DNA from: Curvibacter sp. PD_MW3 | Lineage (GTDB): Bacteria > Pseudomonadota > Gammaproteobacteria > Burkholderiales > Burkholderiaceae_C | NCBI GenBank assembly: GCA_002633085.1 | Contig: NSIV01000003.1 | Span: 268,654 to 332,653, forward strand | Direction: 5' to 3' | DNA: 64,000 nt | In this document: piece after piece, positions 33,200-42,257 of the stretch | How the letters are laid out: every line of letters starts with the position of its first letter | Position numbering within the stretch: position 1 is the first letter of the stretch | Notes under the pieces: model-generated | Seen by the model: only the letters and a program-made list of their open reading frames with translations | Database searches by the model: none | What the model was told of the DNA's origin: nothing | Position numbers and translations under genes: made by a program

Positions 33200-34876
33200 A
33201 TGACCGACCGCATCTGGTTGACGAGCTACCCTGAAGGCGTCCCGGCCGACCTTCCGCCTTCGCCCTATGCCTCGCTGGTGGCGCTGATGGAAGAAAGCTT
33301 CCGCCATTACGGTGCCCGCCCGGCCTACAGCTTCATGGGCAAGGAGCAGACCTATGGCGAGACCGATGCGCTGAGCCGCGCCTTTGCTGCCTACCTGCAG
33401 GGCCTGGGGCTGGTCAAGGGCGATCGCGTCGCGATCATGATGCCCAACGTGCCGCAGTACCCGATCGTGGTGGCGGCCATCCTGCGTGCCGGCCTGGTGG
33501 TGGTCAATGTCAATCCGCTGTACACCGCGCGCGAACTGGAACACCAGCTCAAGGACTCCGGCTCGAAAGCCATCGTCATCATCGAGAACTTCGCCAGCAC
33601 GCTGCAGAAGTGCCTGACCGCCACGCCGGTGCAGCATGTGGTGCTGTGCGCCATGGGCGACCGCCTTGGCACGCTCAAGGGGGCGCTGGTCAACTACGTG
33701 GTGCGCAAGGTCAAGAAGATGGTGCCCGACTACAGCCTGCCCGGTGCCGTGCGTTTCAACGACGCACTGGCACAAGGTGCGCGCGGCACCTTGCGCCAGC
33801 CCAATATCCAGCCGGACGACGTGGCGGTGCTGCAGTACACCGGCGGCACCACCGGTGTCTCCAAGGGTGCTGTGCTGTTGCACCGCAACGTGATTGCCAA
33901 TGTGCTGCAGTCCGAAGCCTGGAATGCGCCGGTCATGAAGAAGGTGCCGGCCAACGAGCAGGCCACCACCGTCTGTGCCCTGCCGCTGTACCACATCTTC
34001 GCTTTCACGGTCGGCATGATGCTGTCCATGCGCACCGGCGGCAAGCTGATCCTCATTCCCAACCCGCGCGATCTACCGGCGGTGCTGAAGGAGCTGTCCA
34101 AGCACGTGTTCCACAGCTTCCCGGCGGTCAACACCCTGTTCAACGGCCTGGCCAACCACCCGGATTTCAACAAGGTGGACTGGAGCCACCTCAAGGTGTC
34201 GGTCGGCGGCGGCATGGCCGTGCAGGGCGCGGTGGCGCAGAAGTGGTTCGAGAAGACCGGCTGCCCGATCTGCGAAGGTTACGGCTTGTCCGAGACCAGC
34301 CCCTCAGCCAGCTGCAACCCGGTCACATCCACCGGCTTTACCGGCACCATCGGCGTGCCCTTGCCCAGCACCTGGATGAAGATCATCGACGACGACGGGC
34401 GTGACGTGCCGCTGGGCCAAGCGGGTGAGATCGCCATCAAGGGCCCGCAGGTGATGGCGGGCTACTGGCAGCGCCCGGACGAAACGGCCAAGGTCATGAC
34501 GGCCGACGGCTGGTTCAAGTCCGGTGACGTCGGCATCATGGACGAGAAGGGGTTCGTTCGTATCGTCGACCGCAAGAAGGACATGATCCTGGTCAGCGGC
34601 TTCAATGTCTATCCGAACGAGGTCGAAGACGTGGTGGCGCGCCTGGACGGCGTGCTGGAGTGCGCCTGCGTCGGCGTGCCCGATGCGCAATCGGGCGAGG
34701 TGGTCAAGCTGGTGATCGTGCGCAAGGACCCGGCGCTGGATGAGGCGACGGTGCGCGCCTGGTGCCGCGAGAACCTGACGGGTTACAAACAGCCCAAGGT
34801 CATCGAGTTCCGCACCGAGCTGCCGAAAACCCCGGTGGGCAAGATCCTGCGCCGCGAACTGCGGGACAAGCAGTGA
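33200..34876 (+). CDS. fadD: Long-chain fatty acid-CoA ligase (FadD-like)
   Basis: A 558-residue AMP-binding enzyme activating fatty acids with ATP and CoA. The P-loop-like motif is YTGGTTGVSKGAVLLHRN, A5 is EGYGLSETSPSASCNP, and the hinge block GWFKSGDVGIMDEKGFVRIVDRKKDMI and the catalytic Lys near the end (PKTPVGKILRRELRDK) are all present. I prefer ATG 33200 because AGGAGA is seven bases upstream. The in-frame ATG at 33194 is too close to it. Long-chain specificity is family-based. Monocistronic, flanked by a terminator and by mtnN in the same direction. Confidence 0.94.
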   Translation: MTDRIWLTSYPEGVPADLPPSPYASLVALMEESFRHYGARPAYSFMGKEQTYGETDALSRAFAAYLQGLGLVKGDRVAIMMPNVPQYPIVVAAILRAGLVVVNVNPLYTARELEHQLKDSGSKAIVIIENFASTLQKCLTATPVQHVVLCAMGDRLGTLKGALVNYVVRKVKKMVPDYSLPGAVRFNDALAQGARGTLRQPNIQPDDVAVLQYTGGTTGVSKGAVLLHRNVIANVLQSEAWNAPVMKKVPANEQATTVCALPLYHIFAFTVGMMLSMRTGGKLILIPNPRDLPAVLKELSKHVFHSFPAVNTLFNGLANHPDFNKVDWSHLKVSVGGGMAVQGAVAQKWFEKTGCPICEGYGLSETSPSASCNPVTSTGFTGTIGVPLPSTWMKIIDDDGRDVPLGQAGEIAIKGPQVMAGYWQRPDETAKVMTADGWFKSGDVGIMDEKGFVRIVDRKKDMILVSGFNVYPNEVEDVVARLDGVLECACVGVPDAQSGEVVKLVIVRKDPALDEATVRAWCRENLTGYKQPKVIEFRTELPKTPVGKILRRELRDKQ

Positions 34877-34967
34877 CCCGCAGGGGCGCTGCTTGCGACG
34901 GGGGCTGATTTTGCTGACTGTGCGTTGCAAAGTGACGTGCCGCAGCCATAGTCACATCATCTAGTCC

Positions 34968-35714
34968 ATGACCATTGCCATTCTCAGCGCCTTGGCCGAG
35001 GAGCAGCAGGGCTTGCTGGACCTGCTGCATCAGCCCCGGAGCGTCACACGCGCCGGGCGCGAGTTCTGGCAGGGTGAACTGCATGGCCAGCCGGTGGTGC
35101 TGGCACTGTCGCGCATCGGCAAGGTCGCCGCTGCGACCACGGCCACGACGCTGATTGAAGCCTTTGGCGTTCAGCGTCTGGTGTTCACCGGCGTGGCTGG
35201 CGGTGTCGGCCATGGCGTGCGGGTAGGGGACGTGGTGGTCGCCACTGACTTTGTGCAACACGACATGGATGCCTCGCCCATCTTTCCGCGTTATCAGATC
35301 CCGCTTTACGGCCGCGAGCGCTTTGCTTGCGATGCCGCGCTGTCTGCTCATCTTTTAAGAGCGTCTCGCGCAGGTTTGGCGAGGCTCAAGACCGAATCTG
35401 ATCTTCAAGATCAGACGGTGCACCACGGCCTGATCGCCAGCGGCGACCGTTTCGTCTCGGCCGCCGAGGAGGCCCGCCGGCTGCATGCCGACCTGTCGGA
35501 TGCCGGTCATGCGCCACTGGCAGTGGAGATGGAAGGCGCCGCGGTGGCGCAGGTCTGCCACGACTACGGCATCCCCTTTGCCGCCGTGCGCACCATCTCC
35601 GACCGCGCCGACGACAGCGCGCACGTCGACTTCCCCAAATTCGTCACCGAAGTGGCCAGCCGCTACGCCCTGGCCATCATTGACGAGTTCGTGCGCACAT
35701 TACCCCCGCGTTAA
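34968..35714 (+). CDS. mtnN: 5'-methylthioadenosine/S-adenosylhomocysteine nucleosidase
   Basis: A 248-residue purine-nucleosidase-fold enzyme that removes adenine from MTA and SAH. It has the N-terminal IAILSALAEEQQGLLDLL, the strand block RLVFTGVAGGVGHGVRVGDVVVA (in parts), the substrate motif VEMEGAAVAQVCHDY with the Glu pair contacting ribose, and the catalytic Asp in VRTISDRADD. Residues around 130-150 (LARLKTESDLQDQTVHHG) are longer than in E. coli MtnN, and their DNA contains the palindrome GATCTTCAAGATC. A palindromic repeat follows the stop. Confidence 0.93.
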   Translation: MTIAILSALAEEQQGLLDLLHQPRSVTRAGREFWQGELHGQPVVLALSRIGKVAAATTATTLIEAFGVQRLVFTGVAGGVGHGVRVGDVVVATDFVQHDMDASPIFPRYQIPLYGRERFACDAALSAHLLRASRAGLARLKTESDLQDQTVHHGLIASGDRFVSAAEEARRLHADLSDAGHAPLAVEMEGAAVAQVCHDYGIPFAAVRTISDRADDSAHVDFPKFVTEVASRYALAIIDEFVRTLPPR

Positions 35715-35740
35715 GCGACCGACAGCACCTGAAGTGCCTT

Positions 35741-35835
35741 AACCGGAAAACGCCGTGGATCCGGCTCCGCCGGTCCACTGGCGTTGCCCCCTTGAGGGGG
35801 GAGGGCCGCTACACGCAGTGAGCGGTCAACGGGGG
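35741..35835 (-). repeat. Intergenic palindromic repeat, copy B (inverted orientation)
   Basis: Read on the minus strand it has GAAGCCCCCG, a CCCCCCTCAAGGGGG hairpin, then AACGCCAGTGG, CCGGCGGAGCCGG and ATCCACGGCGTT as a nested hairpin (arms 35749-35754 and 35780-35785). It fills the gap between convergent mtnN and corA and matches copies at 19520 and 45488. Confidence 0.85.
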
Positions 35836-35837
35836 CT

Positions 35838-36824
35838 TCACTTCAACCAGCCACGCTTGCGGAAGTACCACATCGGCACCAGTGCACTGGCCACCATCAG
35901 CGCCAGCGCATAGGGGTAGCCCCATTTCTGTGACAGCTCAGGCATGTACTGGAAGTTCATGCCGTAGAGGCTGGCAATCAGCGTCGGCGGCAGCAGCGCC
36001 ACGCTGGCCACCGAGAAGATCTTGATGATCTTGTTCTGGTTGATGTTGATGAAACCGACCGTGGCGTCCATCAGGAAGTTGATCTTGTCGAACAGGAAGG
36101 CGGTGTGCGAGTCGAGCGAGTCGATGTCGCGCAGGATCTGGCGCGCTTCCTCGAACTGCTCGCCGTTGAGCATCTTGCTGCGCATCATGAAGCTGACGGC
36201 GCGGCGCGTATCCATCACGTTGCGGCGGATGCGCCCGTTCAGGTCTTCCTGCCGCGCGATCGCGCCCAGCACCTCGCCCGCCAGGGCGTCGGTCACGTCG
36301 CCCGACAGCACTTGCCGGCCGGCTTTTTCCAGCTGGTCGTAGATGCCTTCCAGCGTGTCGGCCGAGTACTCGGCATCGGCATCGAACAGCTTGAGCAGCA
36401 CCTCCTTGGCGTCCTCGATCAGGCCCGGCGCGCGGCGCGCACGCATGCGCAGCAGGCGAAACACCGGCACGTCCTCGTCGTGGATGGAGAACAGCACGCC
36501 GCGGCTCTTGAGTTCGATGTTGTGCTGGTTCAGGATGAAGGCTACGCGCACCGTGCGTGGCTCGTCCTCGTCGGCCACCAAGAAGTCGCTGCGAATGTGC
36601 AGCTCGCCGTTGTCTTCTTCATAGAATCGGGCGGATTCCTCGATGTCCTCGTCCATCGCGTCTTCCGGAATGGACAGGCCGTAGTACTGTTTGACCCAGC
36701 GTTTTTCTTCGACGGTGGGCGACTCCAGGTCAACCCAGATCGGCTGGAATCTGGAAAGCTCTTCCAAGGACTCGATCTCTTCCTGGAAGAGCCGGCCATT
36801 GGCAAGCGTAAAGATATTGAGCAT
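35838..36824 (-). CDS. corA: Magnesium/cobalt transporter CorA
   Basis: A 328-residue CorA channel for Mg2+ (also Co2+). A long acidic and helical cytoplasmic domain (residues 1-260) with many Glu/Asp is followed by two C-terminal helices. The ion-selectivity motif is YGMNFQYMPEL, and the chain ends in a basic tail (YFRKRGWLK). The preceding helix SVASVALLPPTLIAS is typical. It ends right at the palindromic repeat and has a structured 5' leader. Length is normal. Confidence 0.96.
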   Translation of the reverse strand: MLNIFTLANGRLFQEEIESLEELSRFQPIWVDLESPTVEEKRWVKQYYGLSIPEDAMDEDIEESARFYEEDNGELHIRSDFLVADEDEPRTVRVAFILNQHNIELKSRGVLFSIHDEDVPVFRLLRMRARRAPGLIEDAKEVLLKLFDADAEYSADTLEGIYDQLEKAGRQVLSGDVTDALAGEVLGAIARQEDLNGRIRRNVMDTRRAVSFMMRSKMLNGEQFEEARQILRDIDSLDSHTAFLFDKINFLMDATVGFININQNKIIKIFSVASVALLPPTLIASLYGMNFQYMPELSQKWGYPYALALMVASALVPMWYFRKRGWLK

Positions 36825-36871
36825 GGCTCACTCCCACGGTGGTGTTGCATCTGACGGGGATTCGGGGTTTC

Positions 36872-36908
36872 GCTTTCAACCCCTGATGCTGATGAGGGAG
36901 TTGAAAGC
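36872..36908 (-). promoter_or_regulatory. corA 5' leader hairpin
   Basis: On the minus strand GCTTTCAAC pairs with GTTGAAAGC (9 bp), extended by CCCT/AGGG after a single-base bulge, with a 10-nt loop. It lies 48 to 84 nt before the corA start codon. A second small stem, GGAG-AACG-CTCC, lies farther upstream (36932-36943). Possible Mg-responsive or translational control. It does not match the ykoK (M-box) sequence that I know. Confidence 0.5.
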
Positions 36909-37256
36909 TACCGACTAGGGCAGGTTTCCAAGGAGCGTTCTCCGAAATTTCGATGGCCGAATTATCGCACTGGCAGTGCGTTGCCTGGGTGAAAACGTGG
37001 TGGCCACGTCAGACGCGCGCAACAGTCCGGCGCAGGCGGGTGGGTGGCGGCAAGAAGGGGGCGAGGTGCGCGCGAAAAAGGGCGCTTGGGAGCGGTCGGC
37101 TGAGCACCGAACTCACGCATTGTGACGGCATCTCATGGGGGCTGGCAAGTCCTTCGGCGACATAGGGGAAATACACGTGTCTGGAGAGGGAAAAACCTTG
37201 CTTTTCCTCAATCAAAGGGGATTGCTTTTCCCGTCACCCCGGCGCATAGTGAAACC

Positions 37257-37305
37257 GTCTGCAGCGTGCAAGCCCGATGTCGTTGACGGGCTTGGCGCTG
37301 CAGAC
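37257..37305 (+). promoter_or_regulatory. Long hairpin in the hpf upstream region
   Basis: GTCTGCAGCG pairs with CGCTGCAGAC and CAAGCCCG with CGGGCTTG, with a 2x1 internal loop and a 10-nt apical loop: 18 base pairs in 49 nt. It ends 35 nt before the hpf start. No T run follows. It may be a leader structure governing mRNA stability or translation, or a regulator site. Confidence 0.55.
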
Positions 37306-37340
37306 AACTGTTCAATCCCGAGAGCAACAGGAGGCTACTC

Positions 37341-37670
37341 ATGAACTTGACGATCAGCGGTCATCACCTCGAAGTCACCCCTGCCCTGCGCAGTTATGTC
37401 ACGACCAAGCTTGATCGAATTACCCGGCACTTTGACCAGGTTGTCGATGTCAAGGTGCTGTTGACGGTTGAAAAGCAAAAGGAGAAGGAAAGACGGCAGC
37501 GCGCCGAATGCAATATCCATGTGAAAGGCAATGACCTGTTTGCGGAAAGCGCCCATGAGGACCTGTACGCAGCAGTGGACGAGCTGGTCGACAAGCTCGA
37601 TCGTCAGGTGGTGCGACACAAGGACCGTTTGCAAGACCACCACCATGAGGCCAGCAAGCGCATGATGTAG
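37341..37670 (+). CDS. hpf: Ribosome hibernation-promoting factor, short form
   Basis: A 109-residue HPF/YfiA protein that binds the 30S subunit in stationary phase and promotes 70S dimer formation. It begins [20 protein letters not shown] and has [19 protein letters not shown] and the conserved [23 protein letters not shown] helix ([19 protein letters not shown]). It lacks the long-form C-terminal domain. AGGAGG lies seven bases before the ATG. A terminator separates it from ptsN. It stands in the familiar hpf-ptsN-hprK order. Confidence 0.95.
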   Translation: MNLTISGHHLEVTPALRSYVTTKLDRITRHFDQVVDVKVLLTVEKQKEKERRQRAECNIHVKGNDLFAESAHEDLYAAVDELVDKLDRQVVRHKDRLQDHHHEASKRMM

Positions 37671-37693
37671 TCTGGGCTTGCATGCAAGCCCCG

Positions 37694-37721
37694 AGCCGCG
37701 GCTTACCCCCGCGGCTTTTTT
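37694..37721 (+). terminator. Terminator after hpf
   Basis: AGCCGCGG (37694-37701) and CCGCGGCT (37709-37716) form an 8-bp stem with a 7-nt loop, followed by a run of T to 37721. It would uncouple hpf from ptsN, or allow partial read-through. Confidence 0.85.
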
Positions 37722-37749
37722 GTGTGCATAATCTGGCCTCCCAACCATC

Positions 37750-38220
37750 ATGAATCGTCTTTCGTCCATCCTGCCCGTTTCGCAAGTGCTGGTGCATGTC
37801 GACGCCACCAGCAAGAAAAGAGCCTTCGAAGAAGTAGGGCTGCTGTTCGAGAACTTGCATGGCCTCAGCCGCGCCCTGGTGACGGACAGCCTGTTTGCGC
37901 GCGAACGACTGGGTTCAACGGGTCTGGGTCATGGTGTGGCGATTCCGCATGGTCGTATCAAGGGCCTGAAGGCGCCGATGGCCGCCGTCATGCAACTGGC
38001 CCAGCCTATCGGCTTCGATGCGCCGGATGAGTTGCCGGTCAGTTTGTTGATCTTTCTGCTGGTGCCGGAAGCGGCAACGCAAAAGCACCTTGAGATCCTG
38101 TCTGAAATTGCCGAGTTGCTCAGTGATGCTCCCTTGCGGACCCAGCTCGTTGCCAGCGACAGCGCCGAAGCATTGCACGACCTGATTGCCGCCTGGCAGT
38201 CGGCCCAACTGACCTCCTGA
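37750..38220 (+). CDS. ptsN: PTS IIA-Ntr regulatory protein PtsN
   Basis: A 156-residue EIIA of the nitrogen-related phosphotransferase system, a regulator and not a sugar carrier. The phosphorylated His lies in GHGVAIPHGRIKG, preceded by ERLGSTGLG. The rest (PEAATQKHLEILSEIAELL) matches the family. Start MNRLSSILPVSQVLVHV. Its products influence K+ transport and nitrogen control in other species. It lies 15 bases before hprK. Confidence 0.95.
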   Translation: MNRLSSILPVSQVLVHVDATSKKRAFEEVGLLFENLHGLSRALVTDSLFARERLGSTGLGHGVAIPHGRIKGLKAPMAAVMQLAQPIGFDAPDELPVSLLIFLLVPEAATQKHLEILSEIAELLSDAPLRTQLVASDSAEALHDLIAAWQSAQLTS

Positions 38221-38235
38221 GCCGGAATCGTTCAC

Positions 38236-39186
38236 GTGAGGCCCACCGTTGTCAGCGCCGAAGTTCTGTTTGAGGAGTTTCGCAGCCGGCTGAAGTGGGA
38301 GTGGGTTGCCGGTCTCGGTGCCTCCGAACGCCGTTTTGACGAGGTTGCCGTGCGCGCCGCCCGCTCGGGCGCCGACCTCGTGGGTTATCTCAATTACATC
38401 CATCCTTACCGCGTGCAGGTCCTGGGCGAGCGCGAGGTGGCCTACCTCACCAACGCCACCAAGGATGACTGCGCGCGCCGGATCGCGCGCATCGTGACGC
38501 TGGAGCCGCCGGCTTTGGTGCTGGCCGATGGCCAGACGCCGCCGCCGGCCTTGCTGGCCATGTGCGAGCAGGCGGAGATCCCCTTGTTTGCCACGGCGGC
38601 CTCGTCGGCCTACGTGAACGATCTGTTGCGCAGCTATTTGTCCAAGCACTTCGCCGAGCGGACCTCGATCCACGGTGTGCTGATGGATATCCTGGGGCTG
38701 GGCGTTCTGATCACGGGTGAATCGGGGCTGGGCAAGAGCGAGTTGGGCCTGGAGCTGATTTCGCGTGGCAACGGCCTGGTGGCCGACGATGCGGTTGACC
38801 TGTTTCGCATCAACGAATCCACGATCGAAGGGCGCTGCCCGGACTTGCTGCAAAACCTGCTGGAAGTGCGCGGCATCGGCCTGCTCGACATCAAGGCCAT
38901 TTTTGGCGAGACCGCGGTGCGGCGCAAGATCCGCCTCAAGCTGATCGTGCATCTGGTGCGGCGCGAAACGATGGAGCGCGATTACGAGCGCATTCCGTAT
39001 GAGCCGCTGACGCAGGATGTGCTGGGCATTCCGGTGCGCAAGGCGGTGATCCAGGTGGTGGCCGGCCGCAACCTGGCCGTTCTGGTGGAGGCCGCCGTGC
39101 GCAACACCATTCTGCAGTTGCGTGGCATCGACACCTACCAGGAGTTTGTCGAGCGCCACCGCAAGGCTATGGGCGAACCCGGCTGA
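38236..39186 (+). CDS. hprK: HPr kinase/phosphorylase
   Basis: A 316-residue HprK that phosphorylates HPr on Ser46 and reverses this. The N-terminal domain is followed by the P-loop [14 protein letters not shown] and the HprK signature [19 protein letters not shown], with basic [16 protein letters not shown] after it. The start is GTG 38236, 15 bases after the ptsN stop. HPr and enzyme I genes are not in the window. In betaproteobacteria HprK regulates a nitrogen-type PTS and is not part of sugar catabolite repression. Confidence 0.96.
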   Translation: MRPTVVSAEVLFEEFRSRLKWEWVAGLGASERRFDEVAVRAARSGADLVGYLNYIHPYRVQVLGEREVAYLTNATKDDCARRIARIVTLEPPALVLADGQTPPPALLAMCEQAEIPLFATAASSAYVNDLLRSYLSKHFAERTSIHGVLMDILGLGVLITGESGLGKSELGLELISRGNGLVADDAVDLFRINESTIEGRCPDLLQNLLEVRGIGLLDIKAIFGETAVRRKIRLKLIVHLVRRETMERDYERIPYEPLTQDVLGIPVRKAVIQVVAGRNLAVLVEAAVRNTILQLRGIDTYQEFVERHRKAMGEPG

Positions 39187-39214
39187 GCCCGGGTTTCCGG
39201 CCTGTTATCCGTTT

Positions 39215-39670
39215 TCAGTTCGGGTTGGGGATGCCGCGGTTGGAGGCGGTCCGGTTCGGGCAGGCGTCCTTGGTGCAGTGGGCGTACAGGCTCAGTGCGT
39301 GGTCCGCAATGGCAAAGCCTTTGGTCTTGGCCACGGCGTTCTGCCGGCTCTCGATCTCGGCATCAAAGAACTCTTCCACCTTGCCGCAGTCCAGGCAGAC
39401 CAGATGGTCGTGGTGCTGCCCTTCGTTGAGTTCGTAGACGGCCTTGCCGCCCTCGAAGTTGCTGCGCGTCAGGATGCCGGCCTGCTCGAATTGCGTCAGT
39501 ACCCGGTACACCGTGGCCAAGCCCACGTCGGAGCGGTCCTGGAGCAGGACGCGGAACACATCCTCGGCCGTCATGTGACGCTGGGCACCCTTCTGGAAGA
39601 TTTCCAACACCTTGAGTCGGGGCACGGTGGCTTTGAGACCGGTGCTTTTGAGTTCTTCAATGCTGTTCAT
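39215..39670 (-). CDS. fur: Ferric uptake regulator Fur
   Basis: A 151-residue Fur repressor. The winged helix is [15 protein letters not shown] and [20 protein letters not shown]. The metal sites are [16 protein letters not shown] and the final CTKDACPN cysteine pair, which bind structural zinc in many Fur proteins. It is divergent from bamE, a conserved Comamonadaceae arrangement as I recall it, and convergent with hprK. A near-canonical TACAAT -10 box for bamE lies at 39722-39727. Confidence 0.95.
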   Translation of the reverse strand: MNSIEELKSTGLKATVPRLKVLEIFQKGAQRHMTAEDVFRVLLQDRSDVGLATVYRVLTQFEQAGILTRSNFEGGKAVYELNEGQHHDHLVCLDCGKVEEFFDAEIESRQNAVAKTKGFAIADHALSLYAHCTKDACPNRTASNRGIPNPN

Positions 39671-39756
39671 CTGAGGTCTTTCTTGCGCGGACAGTGGGGC
39701 TGCGGCGACAGGCTCAACCGCTACAATGGGCCGATCATATCGCTACACCTCGACTC

Positions 39757-40314
39757 ATGTCCGATTTTCACCGCGACGTCCCTCGTCTGGGGCTGGTTTT
39801 AGCCATTGGCGTTGCCTGTGCCGTGTTGACTGCTTGCAGCAGCACGAACGGCACGGGCAACCGCCTGACAGAAGCCTTCAAACCCTACCGTGTCAGCGTG
39901 GTGCAGGGCAATGTGGTGACGCGCGAGCAGGTGGCGGTGCTGCGCCCCGGCATGAGCCGCATCCAGGTGCGCGACATCCTGGGGACGCCGTTGCTGGCCA
40001 GCGTGTTCCACGCCGACCGCTGGGACTATGTGTTCACTTTCCGCCGCCAGGGTTCAGAACCCCTGTCGCGCCGAGTCACCGTGTTCTTCAAGGGCGACCT
40101 GTTGGAGCGTTTCGAGGCGGATGATGCCTTGCCGTCCGAAGCCGAGTTCGCTGCTTCGCTGGAGGGCAATCGTGCCCCGGCCAAGGTGCCGGTGCTCGAG
40201 GCCACGTCCGAGAGCCTGCAGAAGTTTCCGGCACCGGTCAAGGCGGCCGAGCAGCCCAAGCCCCTGCCTCCCCTGCCGGCCAGCTACCCTCCGCTGGAGC
40301 CAGCGGCCCGTTAA
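39757..40314 (+). CDS. bamE: Outer membrane assembly lipoprotein BamE (SmpA/OmlA)
   Basis: A 185-residue lipoprotein of the BAM complex, which inserts outer-membrane proteins. The signal region ends in the lipobox LTAC (acylated Cys near residue 27). The BamE core has VVQGNVVTREQVAVLRPGMS and VRDILGTPLLASVFHADRWDY (in parts). A Pro/Ala-rich tail (about 60 residues, ending PPLPASYPPLEPAAR) goes beyond the usual core. The ATG at 39757 opens a normal lipoprotein signal. The upstream in-frame extension does not. Confidence 0.93.
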   Translation: MSDFHRDVPRLGLVLAIGVACAVLTACSSTNGTGNRLTEAFKPYRVSVVQGNVVTREQVAVLRPGMSRIQVRDILGTPLLASVFHADRWDYVFTFRRQGSEPLSRRVTVFFKGDLLERFEADDALPSEAEFAASLEGNRAPAKVPVLEATSESLQKFPAPVKAAEQPKPLPPLPASYPPLEPAAR

Positions 40315-40332
40315 AGCCCATCCATTGCCATC

Positions 40333-41148
40333 ATGACTGTCCAGAACCCTCACAAGATTGCCATCGCCGGAGCCTCCGGACGGATGGGGCGCATGCTGAT
40401 CGAGGCCGTGCAAGCGGCTGACGACTGCGTGCTGGCCGGCGCCCTGGATGTGGCCGCCAGCCCGGCCATCGGCAACGATGCCACCGCTTTTCTTGGCCAT
40501 GCCAGCGATGTGGCCATCACGGCCGACCTCAAGACCGGACTGCAGAACGCCCGGACCCTGATCGACTTCACCCGGCCGGAAGGCACGATGGCGCATCTCA
40601 AGGTCTGCCGCGAATTGGGCGTGAACATGGTGATCGGTACCACCGGTTTCAGCGAGGCGCAGAAGGCCGAGATTGCGGCGGCGTCGCAGGACATCGCCAT
40701 CATGCTGTCGCCCAACATGAGCGTGGGCGTGAACGTCACGCTGAAATTGCTGGAGATGGCGGCCAAGGCCCTGTCCACCGGCTACGACATCGAGGTGATC
40801 GAAGCGCACCACCGCCACAAGGTCGATGCGCCCTCTGGCACCGCGCTCAAGATGGGCGAGGTGATCGCCGGCGCGCTGGGGCGCGACCTGAAGGATTGCG
40901 CGGTCTATACGCGCGAAGGTGTGACCGGCGAGCGCGATCCATCGTCCATCGGCTTTGCCACCATCCGCGGCGGCGACATCGTGGGCGACCACACCGTGCT
41001 GTTTGCCGGTATCGGTGAGCGCATCGAGATCACGCACAAATCGTCCAGCCGCGTCACCTATGCCCAGGGCAGCCTGCGTGCCGTGCGCTTCCTGGCCGGC
41101 CGCAAGACCGGCTTGTATGACATGTTCGACGTGTTGGGCCTCAAATGA
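40333..41148 (+). CDS. dapB: 4-hydroxy-tetrahydrodipicolinate reductase
   Basis: A 271-residue enzyme of lysine and diaminopimelate synthesis. NAD(P)-binding [13 protein letters not shown] at the N-terminus (residues 10-22), the substrate and catalytic motif [20 protein letters not shown], and [17 protein letters not shown]. The length is typical. It lies 18 bases after bamE and overlaps exbB by four bases (ATGA), so the group is probably co-transcribed. Confidence 0.96.
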   Translation: MTVQNPHKIAIAGASGRMGRMLIEAVQAADDCVLAGALDVAASPAIGNDATAFLGHASDVAITADLKTGLQNARTLIDFTRPEGTMAHLKVCRELGVNMVIGTTGFSEAQKAEIAAASQDIAIMLSPNMSVGVNVTLKLLEMAAKALSTGYDIEVIEAHHRHKVDAPSGTALKMGEVIAGALGRDLKDCAVYTREGVTGERDPSSIGFATIRGGDIVGDHTVLFAGIGERIEITHKSSSRVTYAQGSLRAVRFLAGRKTGLYDMFDVLGLK

Positions 41149-41792
41149 GTTTCCCGCAGTTCTTTCTGCAAGGCGACGCCATCACCCGCTTGGTGGCCGC
41201 GCTGCTGCTGGCCATGTCGGTCGCCAGTTGGGTGGTGATCGTCTGGAAAAGCTGGCTGCTGCGGCGCACAGGCCGCGATCTGGCGCGGGCCACGGCGGCG
41301 TTCTGGCAGGCAGGTTCGATGGAGGAGGCGCGACTGAAAGTCGGCGCCTTCGACCGCGAAGCCCTGTTGCTGCCGCTGATCGAGGCCACGCAGGTGCAAT
41401 CGGTCGGCACGCTGGCCGCCGCCGGCGAGCGTTCACAACAGCTCACCCGCGTGTTGCGTGATGCCCTGCATGGCGTGCTGCGCCGCCTGCAGTTTGGTCA
41501 GGTGTTGCTGGCGACCGTGGGTTCCACGGCACCTTTTGTCGGCCTGCTGGGCACGGTCTGGGGCATCTACCATGCGCTGACCGGCATGGCCAGTGCCGGC
41601 CAGATCACCATCGAACGTATTGCTGGCCCGGTGGGCGAGGCGCTCATCATGACGGCCGCTGGCCTGGCCGTGGCCATTCCGGCGGTGCTGGCCTACAACG
41701 TGCTGGGCCGGTTGACGGGCCAGATCGAGGCCGATCTGGAGGGCTTTGCCCTGGATCTGCGTGAGTTGCTGCTGGGCCAGTCGGCCGCCTGA
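41145..41792 (+). CDS. exbB: MotA/TolQ/ExbB proton channel protein
   Basis: A 215-residue inner-membrane protein with three helices: residues 12-32, then about 120-145 ([25 protein letters not shown], in parts) and 160-185 ([22 protein letters not shown]). The last two are the conserved ExbB/TolQ proton-channel helices. The partner ExbD-type gene follows 9 bases later. TonB and TolA are absent from this locus, so whether the pair energises TonB or a Tol-like system is not clear. The ExbB name is given by similarity of context. Confidence 0.88.
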   Translation: MSFPQFFLQGDAITRLVAALLLAMSVASWVVIVWKSWLLRRTGRDLARATAAFWQAGSMEEARLKVGAFDREALLLPLIEATQVQSVGTLAAAGERSQQLTRVLRDALHGVLRRLQFGQVLLATVGSTAPFVGLLGTVWGIYHALTGMASAGQITIERIAGPVGEALIMTAAGLAVAIPAVLAYNVLGRLTGQIEADLEGFALDLRELLLGQSAA

Positions 41793-41801
41793 AGCAAGCC
41801 C

Positions 41802-42212
41802 ATGGCATTCGGTCGCCTTGAACGCACTACCGGGCCGCAGCCCATGAGCGACATCAACATGACGCCGCTGATCGACGTCATGCTGGTGTTGGTGGTGATC
41901 TTCATCCTGACCGCGCCGCTCTTGGCCAGCTCGCTCCGCCTGGACCTGCCAAAAGCTGAGACAGCCCGGCCGCAAGAGGCGCCGCAGGTGGTCCAGGTCG
42001 CGCTCGACCAGGCCGGCCAGGTCTATCTCCAGGACCAGCCGCTGGCGCTGGAGGCCTTGCAGCTGCGTCTGGCCGACATCGCGCGACAGAATGCGCAAGC
42101 CGAAGTCCAGTTGCGTGCCGATGAAGCCGTGCCGTATGGCCGGGTGGTGGCGGTGCTGGACGCCGCCCACAAAGCCGGACTGAGCCGCATCGGCTTCGTG
42201 GCCAAACCCTAA
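41802..42212 (+). CDS. exbD: ExbD/TolR biopolymer transport protein
   Basis: A 136-residue protein with one N-terminal helix, preceded by the signature MSDINMTPLIDVMLVLVVIF, whose Asp is the protonated residue of the family, and a periplasmic domain. It is the partner of the preceding ExbB-type protein. Gene spacing and shared direction show a two-gene module between dapB and leuS. Confidence 0.92.
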   Translation: MAFGRLERTTGPQPMSDINMTPLIDVMLVLVVIFILTAPLLASSLRLDLPKAETARPQEAPQVVQVALDQAGQVYLQDQPLALEALQLRLADIARQNAQAEVQLRADEAVPYGRVVAVLDAAHKAGLSRIGFVAKP

Positions 42213-42257
42213 AATGGGGCGGTTGCGACGTCTGCGTCGCCCCAAGTGAACTCCCAA

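Larger units (their letters stand above)
36825..37340. other. 516-bp gap between divergent corA and hpf: structured leaders, no gene seen
   Basis: No convincing coding region is present. Several hairpins are: GCTTTCAAC/GTTGAAAGC (36872-36908), GGAG/CTCC at 36932-36943, GCAC/GTGC at 36967-36979, ACGTGG-TGG-CCACGT at 36995-37009, and an 18-bp stem at 37257-37305. The decamer TTGCTTTTCC is repeated at 37198 and 37222. The segment GG-N10-GC at 37188-37201 (ending TTGCT) has the spacing of a sigma-54 promoter but lacks the rest of its -24 consensus. In many Proteobacteria rpoN lies just upstream of hpf, but not here. Confidence 0.7.

Noticed and set aside
36825..36960. M-box (ykoK) riboswitch before corA
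   Set aside because: The conserved M-box sequence was not found. Only an unassigned hairpin pair is supported.
36971..36984. TGGCAGTGCGTTGC as a sigma-54 promoter
   Set aside because: The distance between GG and GC is 9 instead of 10 nt, and the -24 element lacks the conserved CAC.
36953..37165. A 70-codon open frame in the corA-hpf gap
   Set aside because: Highly basic, no ribosome site and no recognisable motif, in a region filled with hairpins. Not supported as a gene.
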